A program made the position numbers and the translations under genes. Positions 11,354 to 30,926 of a DNA stretch of 64,000 nucleotides are shown piece after piece. The notes below the pieces were generated by a model. That model saw only the letters and a program-made list of their open reading frames with translations. It searched no databases and was not told where the DNA came from. This DNA is from Beaufortia kweichowensis (lineage: Eukaryota; Chordata; Actinopteri; Cypriniformes; Gastromyzontidae). Where the stretch lies: NCBI GenBank assembly GCA_019155185.1, contig CM032809.1:7336621-7400620 (forward strand), read 5' to 3'. The first letter of the stretch is position 1. Each line of letters begins with the position of its first letter.

Positions 11354-12947
11354 ATGGCTACAGATTTAAAGAATGAAGATGGCTATGAAATCTCCATCCC
11401 ATTTGATGACAGCAACCCAGATGAGTCTGGTTTTTATCATCAAAGCGACCAAGGTTTTGATGGTAAATACTAATAATCACTAAATAGTAATGAATAGTCA
11501 CTATTACAAGTGAGAGATACAGCATGTCTAATGAATGGAGGAGGTACCCTTTACTTTATCTCTCTTATTGATTTCAAACAGACTCAGCTTCAAGCCATAT
11601 TCCACCTTGCAGTCCTTACCTTTTGATTTCCAGCCTCCGAGCCCAACTGCAGATTTCCTTGGAAAAGAACTCTTGGCTCCAGAAGCGTATTGAAGATCTG
11701 GAGGAGGAGAGAGACTTTCTACGCTGCCAGCTTGATAGATTTATTTTTACAACCAGAAGTCAGGAGAGGAATGGTACGATAGGAAGCGAAAAATTTTAAT
11801 TTAGATGGTTTGTGTTGTTATTTCAATCTTTCTTCATTTATTACAGAACCTCCAGTAGAGTCTGTACAGCAGCCTGCCAAACAGAGACCTGTCACCCGGA
11901 AGACATCTACCCCTTCTCCAACACCCATGACCACACGCTCTGGCCAGGTCCTTACACGCAACCAGAAGCGCAGTAGAAAAAGCAGTGTGCAAGGTTTGTG
12001 TGAAAAGCTTAAATCTAAGTTGGTATCATGCTATTAAATTTGACCTTATGTAGGGTTATTTAGACTATGTAATGCATACTTTATAGAGTCTTTCCAGCTG
12101 TTATTTAATGCTGTACTACCATAAACGTAATAAAGGTTTCAGCAATAATGGCAAATAATACTAGATTTGAAAATCATTTTTTGAACAAATTTAATTGCAA
12201 TATCCTATTTCTAAGTACTTTACATCATGCTATTATGGTAATGGGAATGCCATTGTATGTGAATTTTAAAGCTTTTAACTTTCCTTATTATCACCTTAGA
12301 TGAAGAAGCAGAGGAGGTGATAGAAGAGGAAGAGTATATAGAGGAGGACAGCTACTTAGAAGAAGAACAGATTGTTACAGATGATGATGGCGATGATTCA
12401 GATGGTAAAAGTTCACGAAAGGGCCGTTCAGGCCAGACAAGGGTGAAAAGAAGACGTGTTTTTCGTATTGCCCGGGCCATGGAAAGACAAAGAGGTAAAA
12501 ATGGTTGTTTAGTCACTATATGTGTTGAAGTCCAGGTTAGGTTCAATATTTGGCATATATGTATATGCACATATATGTACAAGAACTATCACAGTTTTTT
12601 TACTTGTCATTTCAAAAATTTCGATTTCAGTTAAAGATCCTGCAGGTGTTCTGCTTCGCTATAAGAAGATCCTTGTAACCTATCAGAAGTTGAAGAGCAT
12701 GTCTAGAGCATTCCAGGTTCATGGAGTTGACCGCAACACCGTGGCCTCCACAACCCCCATCGCTGAGCTGCTCCTGGTTGCTCCTGAGAAGATGGCTGAG
12801 GTTGGTGAATTTGATTCATCCAAGGAGAAGCTTCTGGATTACGCAAGACGGTGCTATAAAGCTCTTGATGAGGCTTCTCACGCAAAAGTGCAGGCCTTCA
12901 AGAAAAACAGCCTATTGCTGCCCATTTCATACAGGTTTAGGCACTGA
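11354..12947 (+). CDS. ccdc106: Coiled-coil domain-containing protein 106
   Basis: CCDC106 is a nuclear coiled-coil protein reported to bind p53 and to be a CK2 substrate. Exons: 11354-11462, 11582-11773, 11847-11993, 12300-12494 and 12631-12947, every junction in phase 1, giving 319 residues. The N-terminus has GYEISIPFDD. Next comes the signature coiled coil SLEKNSWLQKRIEDLEEERD and FLRCQLD. A Ser/Thr-rich linker, a very acidic segment (EEEEYIEEDSYLEEEQ) and a basic segment (RVKRRRVFR) follow. The conserved C-terminal block contains RYKKILVTYQKLKSMSRAF, DRNTVASTTPIAELLLVAPE, VGEFD and LLLPISYRFRH. The start is the first ATG of an exon preceded by a stop-rich 5' UTR. A non-coding 5' exon is inferred near 10700-10780. 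It is divergent from tmem238. Teleosts have a and b copies; I cannot assign which. Confidence 0.95.
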
Positions 12948-15072
12948 ATTTCCAACATTTTCCTTTATTTTTGGGTCATTATTAGTGGTATGAAGGTTTG
13001 GAATTTATCTAAGAAATTTATGGGATACTTTTGTCTTTATTGTTTTTCTCCATACCTAAAAGGTTTAAACCCCAGCTTTGTGCCAGTTTTGGTAATAGTA
13101 ATTCTACAGTCTAAAGACACAAAAAAGACACTGTAATTGGGGTGGCTGACAGGGCAGTTTATAAATATAATGTTTATCAGCTTGATTTATCCCGGCTAAA
13201 ATGTGTGGGATCAAAAGATTTATGTGTTGACCAAAAAAAACAAATAATAAAAATGTAATGAAGAAGAACTTAATAAAATTAAAAGAGAAATGGAATACTG
13301 AGTCCAGAACCATCTGAGATAAATAGTCAGTAACTGTATTTAAAGGGTTACCCATGATTATTGTTTCATATATGGTTAGGTTTGTTATTGTAAAGTTTGA
13401 TAAGAAGTTACTGCCTTACTCCTTAAATATAAAAGAACTGTCAACAAATGATCAACTATTATCTATTATCATTACTGGTAGTTAAGATCATATGATTAAA
13501 TTTATTGGTTTGTGAAGATACTGTATGAAGAGCTGCTTGGGATCTTTTTTTGAAGACATAACTTGGGCTGAAGATAAAAATAAAGTTCTCAACAAAAAGA
13601 AAGTCTTCAGACATTATAATTTTGTTTGTATTTGATGTTGATCATGCCCCCTTTTAACATTGGCCAATAAAGAAGCATGTCAGCCTGAGGTAAGGTACAC
13701 TAAGTTACTGATATGTCAGTATATTAGTATTATAGGTCAGTATTATTGATAAGATTATTTTTGTATGAACACATCCCCTCTCTTCTTTGTAATATGAGAT
13801 GTTTTTCAACACAGTTCTGCTTAAACTAGTGGTATTGTGTGATATCAGAGACAGAGTTTTCCTTTCTATACAATTTGGGTACCCGTTGTTGGACTACTAA
13901 GGAGGTTAAGCAAACCTCATTTATATATTTTGTGTTTATTGAAATCTAAAATATTATTTATGATAGAAATTTAAGGTTTAACAAAACTATTTTTGTTTCC
14001 ACTTGTCAGTGCTATTTGTTATTGCTCATGTTCATCTCTTGGTATGCATGTAAAAAAGATTATAATGTAGTGTTTATACATTGCAGCAGTTTAACAGTTT
14101 GAAAGAAGATTTTGTTATTGTGATATCTACTTACTTTTTGGTATGATTATGAGACTGTATGTTTTCAAAACTGTACCCTGCTGTATTATTAAACTTCTTC
14201 AGCTTAATCTAGGAGAACACATATTTTGTTATTTTTACCACCAACCCAACACACTGAGAAACACTGACTTGCTTGGCCAAAAATATAATTTGAGATAAAA
14301 TGATAATAAGATGACTGGTTGCATAGAAGTACTGTTTCTATTTTAACATGTTAACTGTTAATGGAGAGATTATTTTACTTAGATTCTTTTACTATTCACT
14401 GTAATATTTCATATAGTTGAATTATAATCTAATCATGACAAACTTTTAATTGATGGAAATGTCCAAGACTCATAAATATTTGACAAATTTATAAAATACC
14501 CCAAATAAAAAAACATCTAAAATGTAAAACTTGTGAATGCTCCTTATGTTCAGTGAGATTTATCAGGTGAAAAACAGCGTCGCTCCAGGCCTGTAGGGGG
14601 TAGACGCTACAAAACAGCGCCTGTTTAAAGTGATGTTTAGCGGGGTTGTGAAGAAACGGACAACGCATCCGCCAACGCGGAATAAGCGGTTAGCATCTTT
14701 AGCCGAGACTGTCTGGACTTTTACACACCTAAGAATGATTATTAACAACATTTGACTGTCAAAGAGTATAACTAAGGAACATATTATCATAGCTAAACGA
14801 TTTATTTACGTGTATTATCACCTTACGCCTCTTCTTACACCCTGCATCGGTTCGAGTTAGCATTAGCAGCTAACACCACCGTGCAGAAAAGTGTTTATTT
14901 ATATGCGTGCTCGAAATTAGTTATCTTTCAGGAAACCGTGTATTTTGGTAATATTTTTTATAAAATTTGTCACGTTTTAGTCCTACTCTTCGATTTGCGT
15001 TTGCCGAAAACGGCCATATAGTAGTGAAATAGCGCGTTTACTAAAGGAAACGAGTCCATTAACACGAGCAGA
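12948..15072. other. ccdc106 3' UTR, intergenic DNA and u2af2 promoter/5' UTR
   Basis: Up to about 14500 the DNA is AT-rich with no coding signal; an AATAAA near 13665 may end ccdc106. From about 14560 to 15072 the sequence becomes CpG-containing and non-repetitive (CAACGCGGAATAAGCGG, TTGCGTTTGCCGAAAACGGC). I read this as the u2af2 promoter and 5' UTR leading to the ATG at 15073. Confidence 0.5.
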
Positions 15073-18000
15073 ATGTCTGATTTTGATGAGTTTGAGAGAC
15101 AGCTGTCTGAAAACAAGCAAGGTGAGTGATAAATGTGTATAATAACAAAAGCAGGAAGTGTTGGTTTGTTTTCACTATAAACACTCTCATAATGATAGTT
15201 TGCTAATTAGGGGTTACGCACACCAAACTTAGATTTGTGCTTTAGACTTGTATGTAAGTGATCTTACAGTTTAGGTGTTTAGTTTAATTTAAGGAAAGTT
15301 GTGGTGTTTTTCAGGGTGCAATTTTATAAATTTGTAGTATTTTAAAGGCCCATTAGGGTCTCTTTAATGCAACACATCATGTTATAAGTAACACATATTT
15401 CATCCAAAAACCTATTTACATTTGTTTTTTTATTTAAAACTACTTTCAGTGTATATATTTAATCAGTCTGTGTGTACCCTGGTAATCGAACCAATATGTG
15501 GAAGTGTTGTGCCTTGTCTGTCCTGTCGGCACGTTTATTATTATCATTGACCCAAAAAAATGTGTACTTTGCCCTATTCACATATTGAATTAACAAATAA
15601 GTTTCATTTGCAGTCTGTGTGGTAAATTTTAACTCTTCTCATTCTTTTTCACGCAGGTGACAGCCTAAATGGTCATGGTGGGTATCACAGAATGAGGATC
15701 AAACACAACCCTGTTTCCTTCCTTGTTTCTAACCTTCCTTTTTGTCCTCTAGATTCTCACAGTGAAAACTGAAAATCACACTCTGCATTTCTTTAGTTTC
15801 CAGATATTCCTTTGTTATGCAGCTCAAATGTGCTTACTGTCTTCTATTTTAAATTGAACAGCACACGGCTTCTTTCCTCTCTTTAGCTTCAAGCATGTGC
15901 AACTATTCTCTTTCCTTATGGGATCTTTAGATCTGTCTTACTTTCTTCATTCTGTCTCAGAGAGGGACAAAGAGAACCGGCATCGCCGGCGCAGTCCGTC
16001 ACGCAGTCGCAGCCGGGAGAGGAAGAGGAGGAGCAGGGAGAGGAGAAGCAGGGAGCGCCGCAGCGATAGCAGAGACCGGCGTCATAGACGCAGGTGAGGG
16101 AATCTGCCTGAGATGAAATGACTGTCATTGTAAAAATAATTGAGAAGGTCAATAGAATGCAGAAGGTAACGCCAACTGACACCCTTTTGTGTTTTTGCCC
16201 TTAATATTAGGCAAATTATGAGAATAAAACAAACTTTGCGTTCAAACTAAAACAGTCTTTTAATTGCACAGTAACCAAGAATCAAACAAGTTGATCGTGT
16301 TGGAATGTCAATTCCCTTGTTATTACTCTCATGTAAGCAGTGCAATCATTAATTTATGTTCTTATACCATATCTAAAGTTTGTGTCGAGTAGGTTAAAGC
16401 TACTGTGTAAAGTAGGTTTGTCATACCCTGTTCTTAAATGTCATTTCAGTGATCATACACAGAACCATCCCCAAGAAAATGTCAGGTAATACAGCAGATG
16501 GGCCTAATAAGTCTAAGTATTGCCTATTTTTTACCTCCCAACTGGATTTAGCTCTCACAGATTTTATCTACAAGATTAGTAGCAGCCTAGCAGGATTATT
16601 TTACTACTTAAATTGTGTGCATCATGACCTCAATTTATGATACTTTGGTTGTCATATGAAGGGAACCACGTTGTATAAAGAGTGGTATCACATTCATTAC
16701 TACACATATTTCCTCAGCTAAATAACAATCCATATATGATGTTTTTAGTTAACATTAGTGTTTCATGTAATTTAGCTGATTTATTTTTAATTTTCATGAA
16801 GATTTTAGCAAAAAAGAAATAAAATGAATCCTTTTGCTAAATTATGAGCATTAATATCATACCATAGTTCATAAATGGGTAAGATTAATGGAAGAACCAG
16901 CTGGTTTTGGTAATATCTTTGTGCTTTCTTTCTCTGGCATCATTTTTGGCATTTCAGTCGTTCACCTCACCGTGAGAAAAAGAAGAAAATTAAGAAGTAC
17001 TGGGATGTACCACCTCCAGGCTTTGAGCATATTACACCCATGCAGTACAAAGCCATGCAAGGTGAGGGACAGTATTCATTCTGACTGTCTACATTCTCTG
17101 TGTTTTTTATTTATACATAATTTGCTAATGCCTTTCATAATTGGTTGTGTTACTCATTCTCTCTTTCAGCTGCTGGCCAGATCCCTGCCACTGCCTTACT
17201 GCCCACCATGACGCCGGATGGCCTGGCAGTGACACCAACCCCAGTGCCTGTAGTGGGCAGTCAGATGACTCGCCAGGCTCGCAGACTTTACGTTGGCAAC
17301 ATCCCATTTGGCATAACAGAGGTGTTAAATGAAAGCTATTCACATACTAGAATGACTGTGTAGGGCTTCCACAGGGAGCTTAGATAATTTGTTTGGATTT
17401 AATGTAAAATATATACTTAAAGATAAATCAACCCTGTTGTATAATTTGGCTTCTTAAAAGTAGCTACACTCTGCCTAAATGACAGTTCTACACACTTTGG
17501 TCATTTGTTTAGTAAACTGCTGATCTGGTAAATGTTGTTGACTAGTTTGTATATAGGACTGAGACGTATAAATGTACATGCTTAGATATTTTTCGCCTGC
17601 TCAATTATCACTTATCATCTTTAGGAATCGATGATGGATTTTTTCAACGCTCAGATGAGGCTTGGTGGGTTGAATCAGGCTCCAGGAAACCCTGTCCTTG
17701 CCGTTCAGATTAACCAAGACAAGAACTTTGCTTTCCTCGAGGTAGATACACTGTAAATATTATATTGTTTAAGTCAAATACACCTTTGAAAATATGCAAG
17801 CTTGGTTCCAAACTGTTTTCCTACCATCTCTTCTTCAGTTCCGATCAGTGGATGAGACCACACAGGCCATGGCGTTTGATGGCATCATTTTCCAAGGGCA
17901 GAGTTTAAAGATCCGCAGGCCACACGATTATCAGCCTTTACCCGGCATGAGCGAGAACCCGAGTGTATACGTGCCAGGTGTGCCCTCATGTCAGTTAACA

Positions 18001-19154
18001 CTTGAACCCTAATATTTTAAATCTGTTTCCAAACATTTATTCACTTTCTAATGTCTCCTAATGAATGTTTTTTACCTGTTCCACAGGTGTGGTGTCCACT
18101 GTTGTACCAGACTCTATTCACAAGCTTTTCATTGGAGGCTTGCCAAACTATCTCAGTGATGACCAGGTTGGTTAGGTTTTTTTTATTACAGACAAAAGCT
18201 ATAGATTAAATTACACACTCATTATATAATGATATTTATGGCCTCAATGTAAAGTTTCAGCAATCACCTTTCTCTCCAGGTTAAAGAGCTGTTAACCTCT
18301 TTTGGACCTCTAAAAGCCTTCAATTTGGTGAAAGACAGCGCAACAGGACTCTCAAAGGGCTATGCGTTCTGCGAATATGTGGATGTCAACGTCAACGATC
18401 AAGTGAGTTGGCGAGGTCTGTGAATGTGTGGATTTTGCAATCTTTTGATTCCCAAATTTAATCTTTGAAATTTTTTGCAGGCAATTGCAGGATTGAACGG
18501 AATGCAGTTAGCAGATAAAAAGCTGCTTGTTCAGAGGGCAAGTGTAGGGGCTAAGAATGCCACACTGGTAAGGATCAAGTTCAAAGAGAAGTTGACTTCC
18601 AGCCTATTCTCAAGGCATCTTTTAATTTACTCATTTCATCTTCCTTAACCGTCCATAGGCAAGTATAAACGAGACTCCAGTAACGTTGCAAGTGCCGGGA
18701 CTGATGACCAACCCCATGGTGCAGATGGGTGGTTCACCCACAGAGATCCTCTGTCTGATGAACATGGTGGCTCCAGAGGAGTTGGTGGATGATGAGGAGT
18801 ATGAGGAGATTCTGGAGGACGTCAAGGAGGAGTGCTCTAAGTACGGCCAGGTCAAAAGCATAGAGATCCCTCGACCTGTCGATGGCCTGGAGATCCCCGG
18901 AACTGGCAAGGTAAGAAAAACTTTGACTTCATTCCCTCCAGCAGTGAATATCTGATGCTGCTACACAAGGATGTTTATGATGCCTTTTCAAACAATCTTC
19001 TGCTCTGTTTTATTCACAGATCTTTGTGGAGTTCATGTCGGTTTTCGACTCCCAGAAAGCCATGCAGGGCTTAACAGGAAGAAAGTTCGCCAACAGGGTG
19101 GTGGTGACCAAGTACTGCGATCCAGATGCCTACCACCGCCGAGACTTCTGGTAG
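15073..19154 (+). CDS. u2af2: Splicing factor U2AF 65 kDa subunit (U2AF2)
   Basis: U2AF65 binds the polypyrimidine tract and recruits U2 snRNP to the branch point. Twelve exons: 15073-15121, 15961-16093, 16450-16485, 16958-17061, 17170-17321, 17625-17741, 17839-17977, 18087-18166, 18280-18402, 18481-18567, 18659-18910, 19020-19154. They total 1407 nt, 468 residues, against 475 in human. It starts MSDFDEFERQLSENKQ. An RS region follows at about 17-75. The U2AF35-binding ULM tryptophan is in KKYWDVPPPGF (about residue 88). RRM1 has RLYVGNIPF and NFAFLEF, and RRM2 has KLFIGGLPN and KGYAFCEY. The C-terminal UHM binds SF1 and SF3B1 and has LTGRKFANRVVV; the protein ends HRRDFW. Exon 3 (36 nt) can be skipped without shifting the frame. 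AATAAA signals lie at 19484 and 19875. No coding damage seen. Confidence 0.97.
15657..15677 (+). other. u2af2: Candidate optional 21-nt microexon in u2af2 intron 1
   Basis: A strong acceptor (pyrimidine run then TTTTTCACGCAG, AG at 15655-15656) is followed 21 nt later by a donor-like GTGGGT at 15678. Used between exons 1 and 2 it keeps the frame and inserts GDSLNGH after ENKQ. The usual vertebrate protein joins ENKQ directly to ERDKENRH, so inclusion would be an alternative form. This is inference from splice-site patterns only. Confidence 0.35.
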
Positions 19155-21720
19155 AAGCATAAAAAGATAGTGGATGAAATAGCAGCTATGTGATGTTAGC
19201 TCCTAAAGAGAGAAAATGAGGCAGAGATGATGAAAGGGGGAACATTTTTGTACTCATAAATAAGCCAAAAGGCGAATGTTCTATTTTTTGTTTTGTGGGT
19301 TAAATTAAAAGATGATTTGTGAGCTATTATGGGAGGGTTTTTTCCTTTTGCTTTTGTTTGTATTTTAAGAACATTAGCAGGAGATGGCTTATTCTGTTAA
19401 TAAAATTGTTACTATTTTTTAATTGTATACCAAAACAAAAATCGTGATGTTGCTGCCCAACAGAGAAGCACCAAGGTTACATTAATAAAAGGATTATACA
19501 GCGATGCATTTGGCTTTACTACAGTAATACAGGTAATTCAAAAAAAGATGTCTTCATTTAGTCCTTTACCTTGTTTTTATCTCTTTTTATTCCACACTTT
19601 GAATTGTATCTCACTGATAGGTTGCAAGTCCTTTGTCTTCTCTGTTGGCCAACTTGCCACGTCTCCCTCCCATTCTGTAGCTTCTCGTAATTCGTATCTT
19701 TAGTTATAGACTGTCCCAGATATTGTTTTTTGGTATAAACATGTTGATTTTGTCCTTACACTCAGCTGGCTTCTTCCATATGTAATCACCGTCCCATTCG
19801 GTGATGACATATGTTCTGTGCGGAGGCATTTGTGTTTCTATGTGTGATTTTCAGTATAATAGGCCACTTTTGATAATAAAACTATTGAAAGTATGAATCT
19901 TGTCTCTCTGGGTTTAAGTGGCTTGAGATGCACTGTATCATCGCATGCTACTTTGTTTAAAAAGGAGCAGTATGAAGCATTTTTGTGTTTTCTTTGTGTT
20001 GTAATAATTGTTTCTGTAGCTGATCAAATGGCTGGTCTCCAAACCGGATTAGTACAATGCAGTCTTACAAGGAATATACATAGTTTTTCTCTGTAACATT
20101 ATAATCCATCTGCTTCTTTAGTAGGCACTGCTATCAGGTATATATATATATATATATATGATTTAAGATACTACTAGGACAAACATCCTGTTCTTGAACC
20201 AGCAGTTCAAAATAACACAGATGTGCCACAAGTGTCTATAAAAATTAGATTGTTGAATGTTTCCATGTAAGGACTTATTAAAACACGGGTTTATTGTGAT
20301 TCAACACTTGTGATGCTCGTTTGGTTTAAACCTCAATGGATTGGCTGAGTGGTCTATCAAATCCTTATGATTTGTACTGAAGCTGATAACGTTAACTTAA
20401 TTGAAACTCATTCAGATGCTCTGGAAAAACTGTGATAGTTGTGTTGATGTGGTTTTATAAAAAAACTATGAACTGGAACCAAAGTCAATCACTCTCCCTC
20501 TTCTCTCTCTCTGTACAGTTAAATGCTGTATCACTGCCGTGCAGCATTGTGCTGCATACAAACACTTGTCTACTGGTGTATACTAATTTACACTATTCTC
20601 TGTTTTATTTTGTCTAGTTTGCATCTAATCGTATGTGTTGGTGGTTTCAGTGTCAGGGATAGTAACAAACAGTATAGGAGTAGAAAGCTGAAGAGGCCTG
20701 TTTTTGTTGGATCAATAATGTTAGTAGTGTGTTGATAATTCTCTGTTCATTAAATACTTTGGAAATGTTTTATTTTTTCTTATGCTACATTAGTAAAATG
20801 CTTTTTCAACAATGTAAAGTCTTTAATGGATTAGTTTTTAACACTTTACATGTTACATACATTTACTAGCAATGAACAAAAGTTATTTTTTTCTGATTAT
20901 TTCAAAATTATATGACAGCAGCATCACATATATCATCACAATTGCTATAAAATATTACTTACAAAAGTTTTAGTTTTTCTCTGGTCAAGGCCTAAATAGT
21001 TAAAAAATAGCTATGTGCTAAGTATGTGTAATTCTTTAATAAATCATTATCACCATAAGTATAATAATAATAAAAGTAATACAACACATTAAAGACAAGA
21101 AAAATAAACTCAAATAATCTCAGAAAATTATCTCTTTAATAACCATGATGATATTAGTTAGGGCCCCAATTAAATCACTTATTTGCATTTATAACAGGAC
21201 TTATTGGTAAATTTTGGTAAACCATTTAGTAAACATTTTCTCCTTAAGCTTCACTTTAAGTATAGAATACATCTACCAAATAATCTTTTTGTTCATCATT
21301 AACCAGGTAGATACAAAAAACAAGAGAAGAAACATTGCAGAAAAAAATCATTGCTTTTCTCTCTCATTGTCTTTCTGATATAATTTTTGCAGTTTTTTTA
21401 TCAGATCATAAGCATTTCATGAACAGGGTTATGTTGTAACTCAGCCTTGAAAAGTGTATTACTTTTCAAGGTATAAAATCAATGCGATGGGCTCATGGAC
21501 ACTGTATTCTCAATGCTAGTTCAGTGAAAGGCATTACTGCAAACATCGTCTTAACTATTTTACAAAATACTGTAAGCTTTTTAATAGACGACGAATATTA
21601 CCCAGTTCACATACTGCATGGGAAAATGTTAAGACATCTCGGTACACTTTTAACCTTCCTATACACACCAACCATCACTCGCTCTGCACGGAAGCTGTCA
21701 AACAGCGCAAATGGAAGGAC
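19155..21720. other. u2af2 3' UTR and intergenic DNA
   Basis: The u2af2 3' UTR continues to one of several AATAAA signals (near 19399, 19484-19489, 19875-19880). A (TA)n tract lies at 20139-20159. The rest is AT-rich; I see no exon, tRNA or mobile element with definable ends. Confidence 0.5.
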
Positions 21721-21724
21721 GGCT

Positions 21725-21965
21725 CCTCTTATCCAATGAAAGGCGAGCGCTGGTGAGTGGCACCCAATGGCGCGTTAGTAGGCGGAGCCAGAAGCCTCCA
21801 GCGCACCAGCGGAGGAGGTGTTCCTGGTGGCCATCTTTGATGCGAGAAGTGATTGTTTGGCGAATAGAAATAATAGGAAATAAAAATATATCGCAAAAAG
21901 TTGAGGAATTGCTCTGGAAACGAAGGGGAAATTAAGAGGAAAAGTAAAACTCAGGAAAATAAGGT
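21725..21965 (+). promoter_or_regulatory. cnot3: cnot3 core promoter and 5' UTR exon
   Basis: Two CCAAT boxes in the forward sense (TATCCAATGA near 21738; CACCCAATGGCG near 21760) precede a GC-rich stretch and a YY1-type GCCATCTTTG at 21830-21839, a common feature of housekeeping start sites. A likely 5' UTR exon ends at AAAATAAG|GTAAAC (donor at about 21963). It would join to the exon carrying the ATG at 23506, whose acceptor is ATTTTCAG at 23466. Start site inferred. Confidence 0.5.
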
Positions 21966-22639
21966 AAACCATCCTCGTACGGCGGCAGCGTCACTCATAT
22001 TACGTGCCTCTTTTTTTTCTTTCCCTTCCAATTTGTATCCCAGCCAAAAGAGCTCGAGCCGGTCGCGTTTACGGCAGGATCGAGAGAGACCTAAATGGGT
22101 GTCGAGCTTTTCATAACTCTTTGAAAGTCGTCAAATTATCTTGTCAGTGTGCTGTAGAGGTACTATGCATCCGACTTAAGTTTAATTCTGTGCTCTCGTG
22201 AATGCATTAGGCATAATACGAGAACCCGCATGCAGACAGTGGCAAGCTCTGGTTTCCTTTTATTCATTACCATTTAAAAACTCAGCTGGCTTTATATGAG
22301 CTATTATCACCTGGGTCGTTAAATATTGTTTTTTAGGTTTACTGTAGACTGGATTTGCAGTGCATGAGGGTCTTGAACTGCCAGCTGTTGTGTTTGCACG
22401 CGCTACATTGTTACGAGAACTCATTGGATGCGCGCGACTCCGAGAACTTTGATTGACATGATGTGACAGCGTGTCTACATAATACAATATTTACAGGACT
22501 CTAACAACTACATTTGATAAAAGGACACATTTTAACTGACTTCTTTATAATTATACTACGTAAGTAAATATTAGAATGGATGGAAGTGCATGGATGCACT
22601 TTCTTCATATTGTGCCAAATAAAACCACATAAAAAATAC

Positions 22640-22815
22640 TGTAGTTCACTTTAGTATCTACTGTACTACAGTATTCTGTATTACTAAGTAGTGAGTTGAT
22701 ACATTGTTGTAAATCCTGTAGTATACTTTAATTGTTACTATGGTTAGGGTTAGGGTTCAAAAACACTATAGTATCAGAATATTTCTACAGCTTACTATAC
22801 TACTACAGTATGCTT
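22640..22815. repeat. Palindromic ACTACAGTA-rich repeat
   Basis: ACTGTAGTTCAC, ACTGTACTACAGTATTCTG, CTGTAGTATACTTT, ACTATAGTATCAG and CTACTACAGTATGC recur in both orientations, as in a MITE-like palindromic element. It lies in the 5' UTR intron of cnot3. A short GGTTAGGGTTAGGGTT stretch inside is an internal motif, not a telomere. Confidence 0.4.
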
Positions 22816-23505
22816 TTGTTGGAAATCCCTGGATCAGGTAGTGTATTCTTACTGAATTGGATTTTGTCCTTTCCCTTTGTATTTGTATGTTGCTTAAGCA
22901 AATAGTTGGATAGTTGGTTCAAAATATCCAGTCTCTTTTGTCTGTATTGCCCTTTTGAATAGAAGATATTATTGCTGTTTTATGAGGGCAGTATCATAGA
23001 TGTGTGTGTGAGAATGCCTGTAGTCTATTAAAGGGGATGAACAAAGTTATTTAATCATTTATGCATGTAGGGCTTCAAAGACATTTCTTTATATCATGTA
23101 CCCTTGCTTATATACAACAAGAGCTTTTTCTGTTTACTAAGATACAAAAATCAAACTCATCTTGGCTTAAAAGGCTAGTTCTGAATGATTTTGCTGCTGC
23201 AGACTTAAATGACACTTTTTTGTGTGAGATAAATAAACAATGAGTTCTGTAAATATGTCGAAAATTAATTATTGTCTACTTAGTAAAATGACTAAGTAGA
23301 CCAGCATTATTTTTTTTTTTATGTCTTCTAGGAATATAATAACCAGAATTTACAAAATTGGAAGGTTTACATTCATACATCATCAGCATATGTATTGCAT
23401 ACATGTAAACATTTGTATAAATGAATGACCAGAAATAGTGCTCAGTGTCTCATTTAATATTTTCAGTAAAAGAAGGCATGAAGAAAACATCATAGCTGAG
23501 TCGTC

Positions 23506-30926
<7,421 letters not shown>

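Noticed and set aside
15916..16182. 88-codon antisense frame at u2af2 exon 2
   Set aside because: It is the complement of the RS-repeat exon and its flanks; an artefact of Arg/Ser codons.
22744..22760. Telomere-like GGTTAGGGTTAGGGTT
   Set aside because: Only two units, inside a palindromic dispersed repeat; not an interstitial telomere tract.
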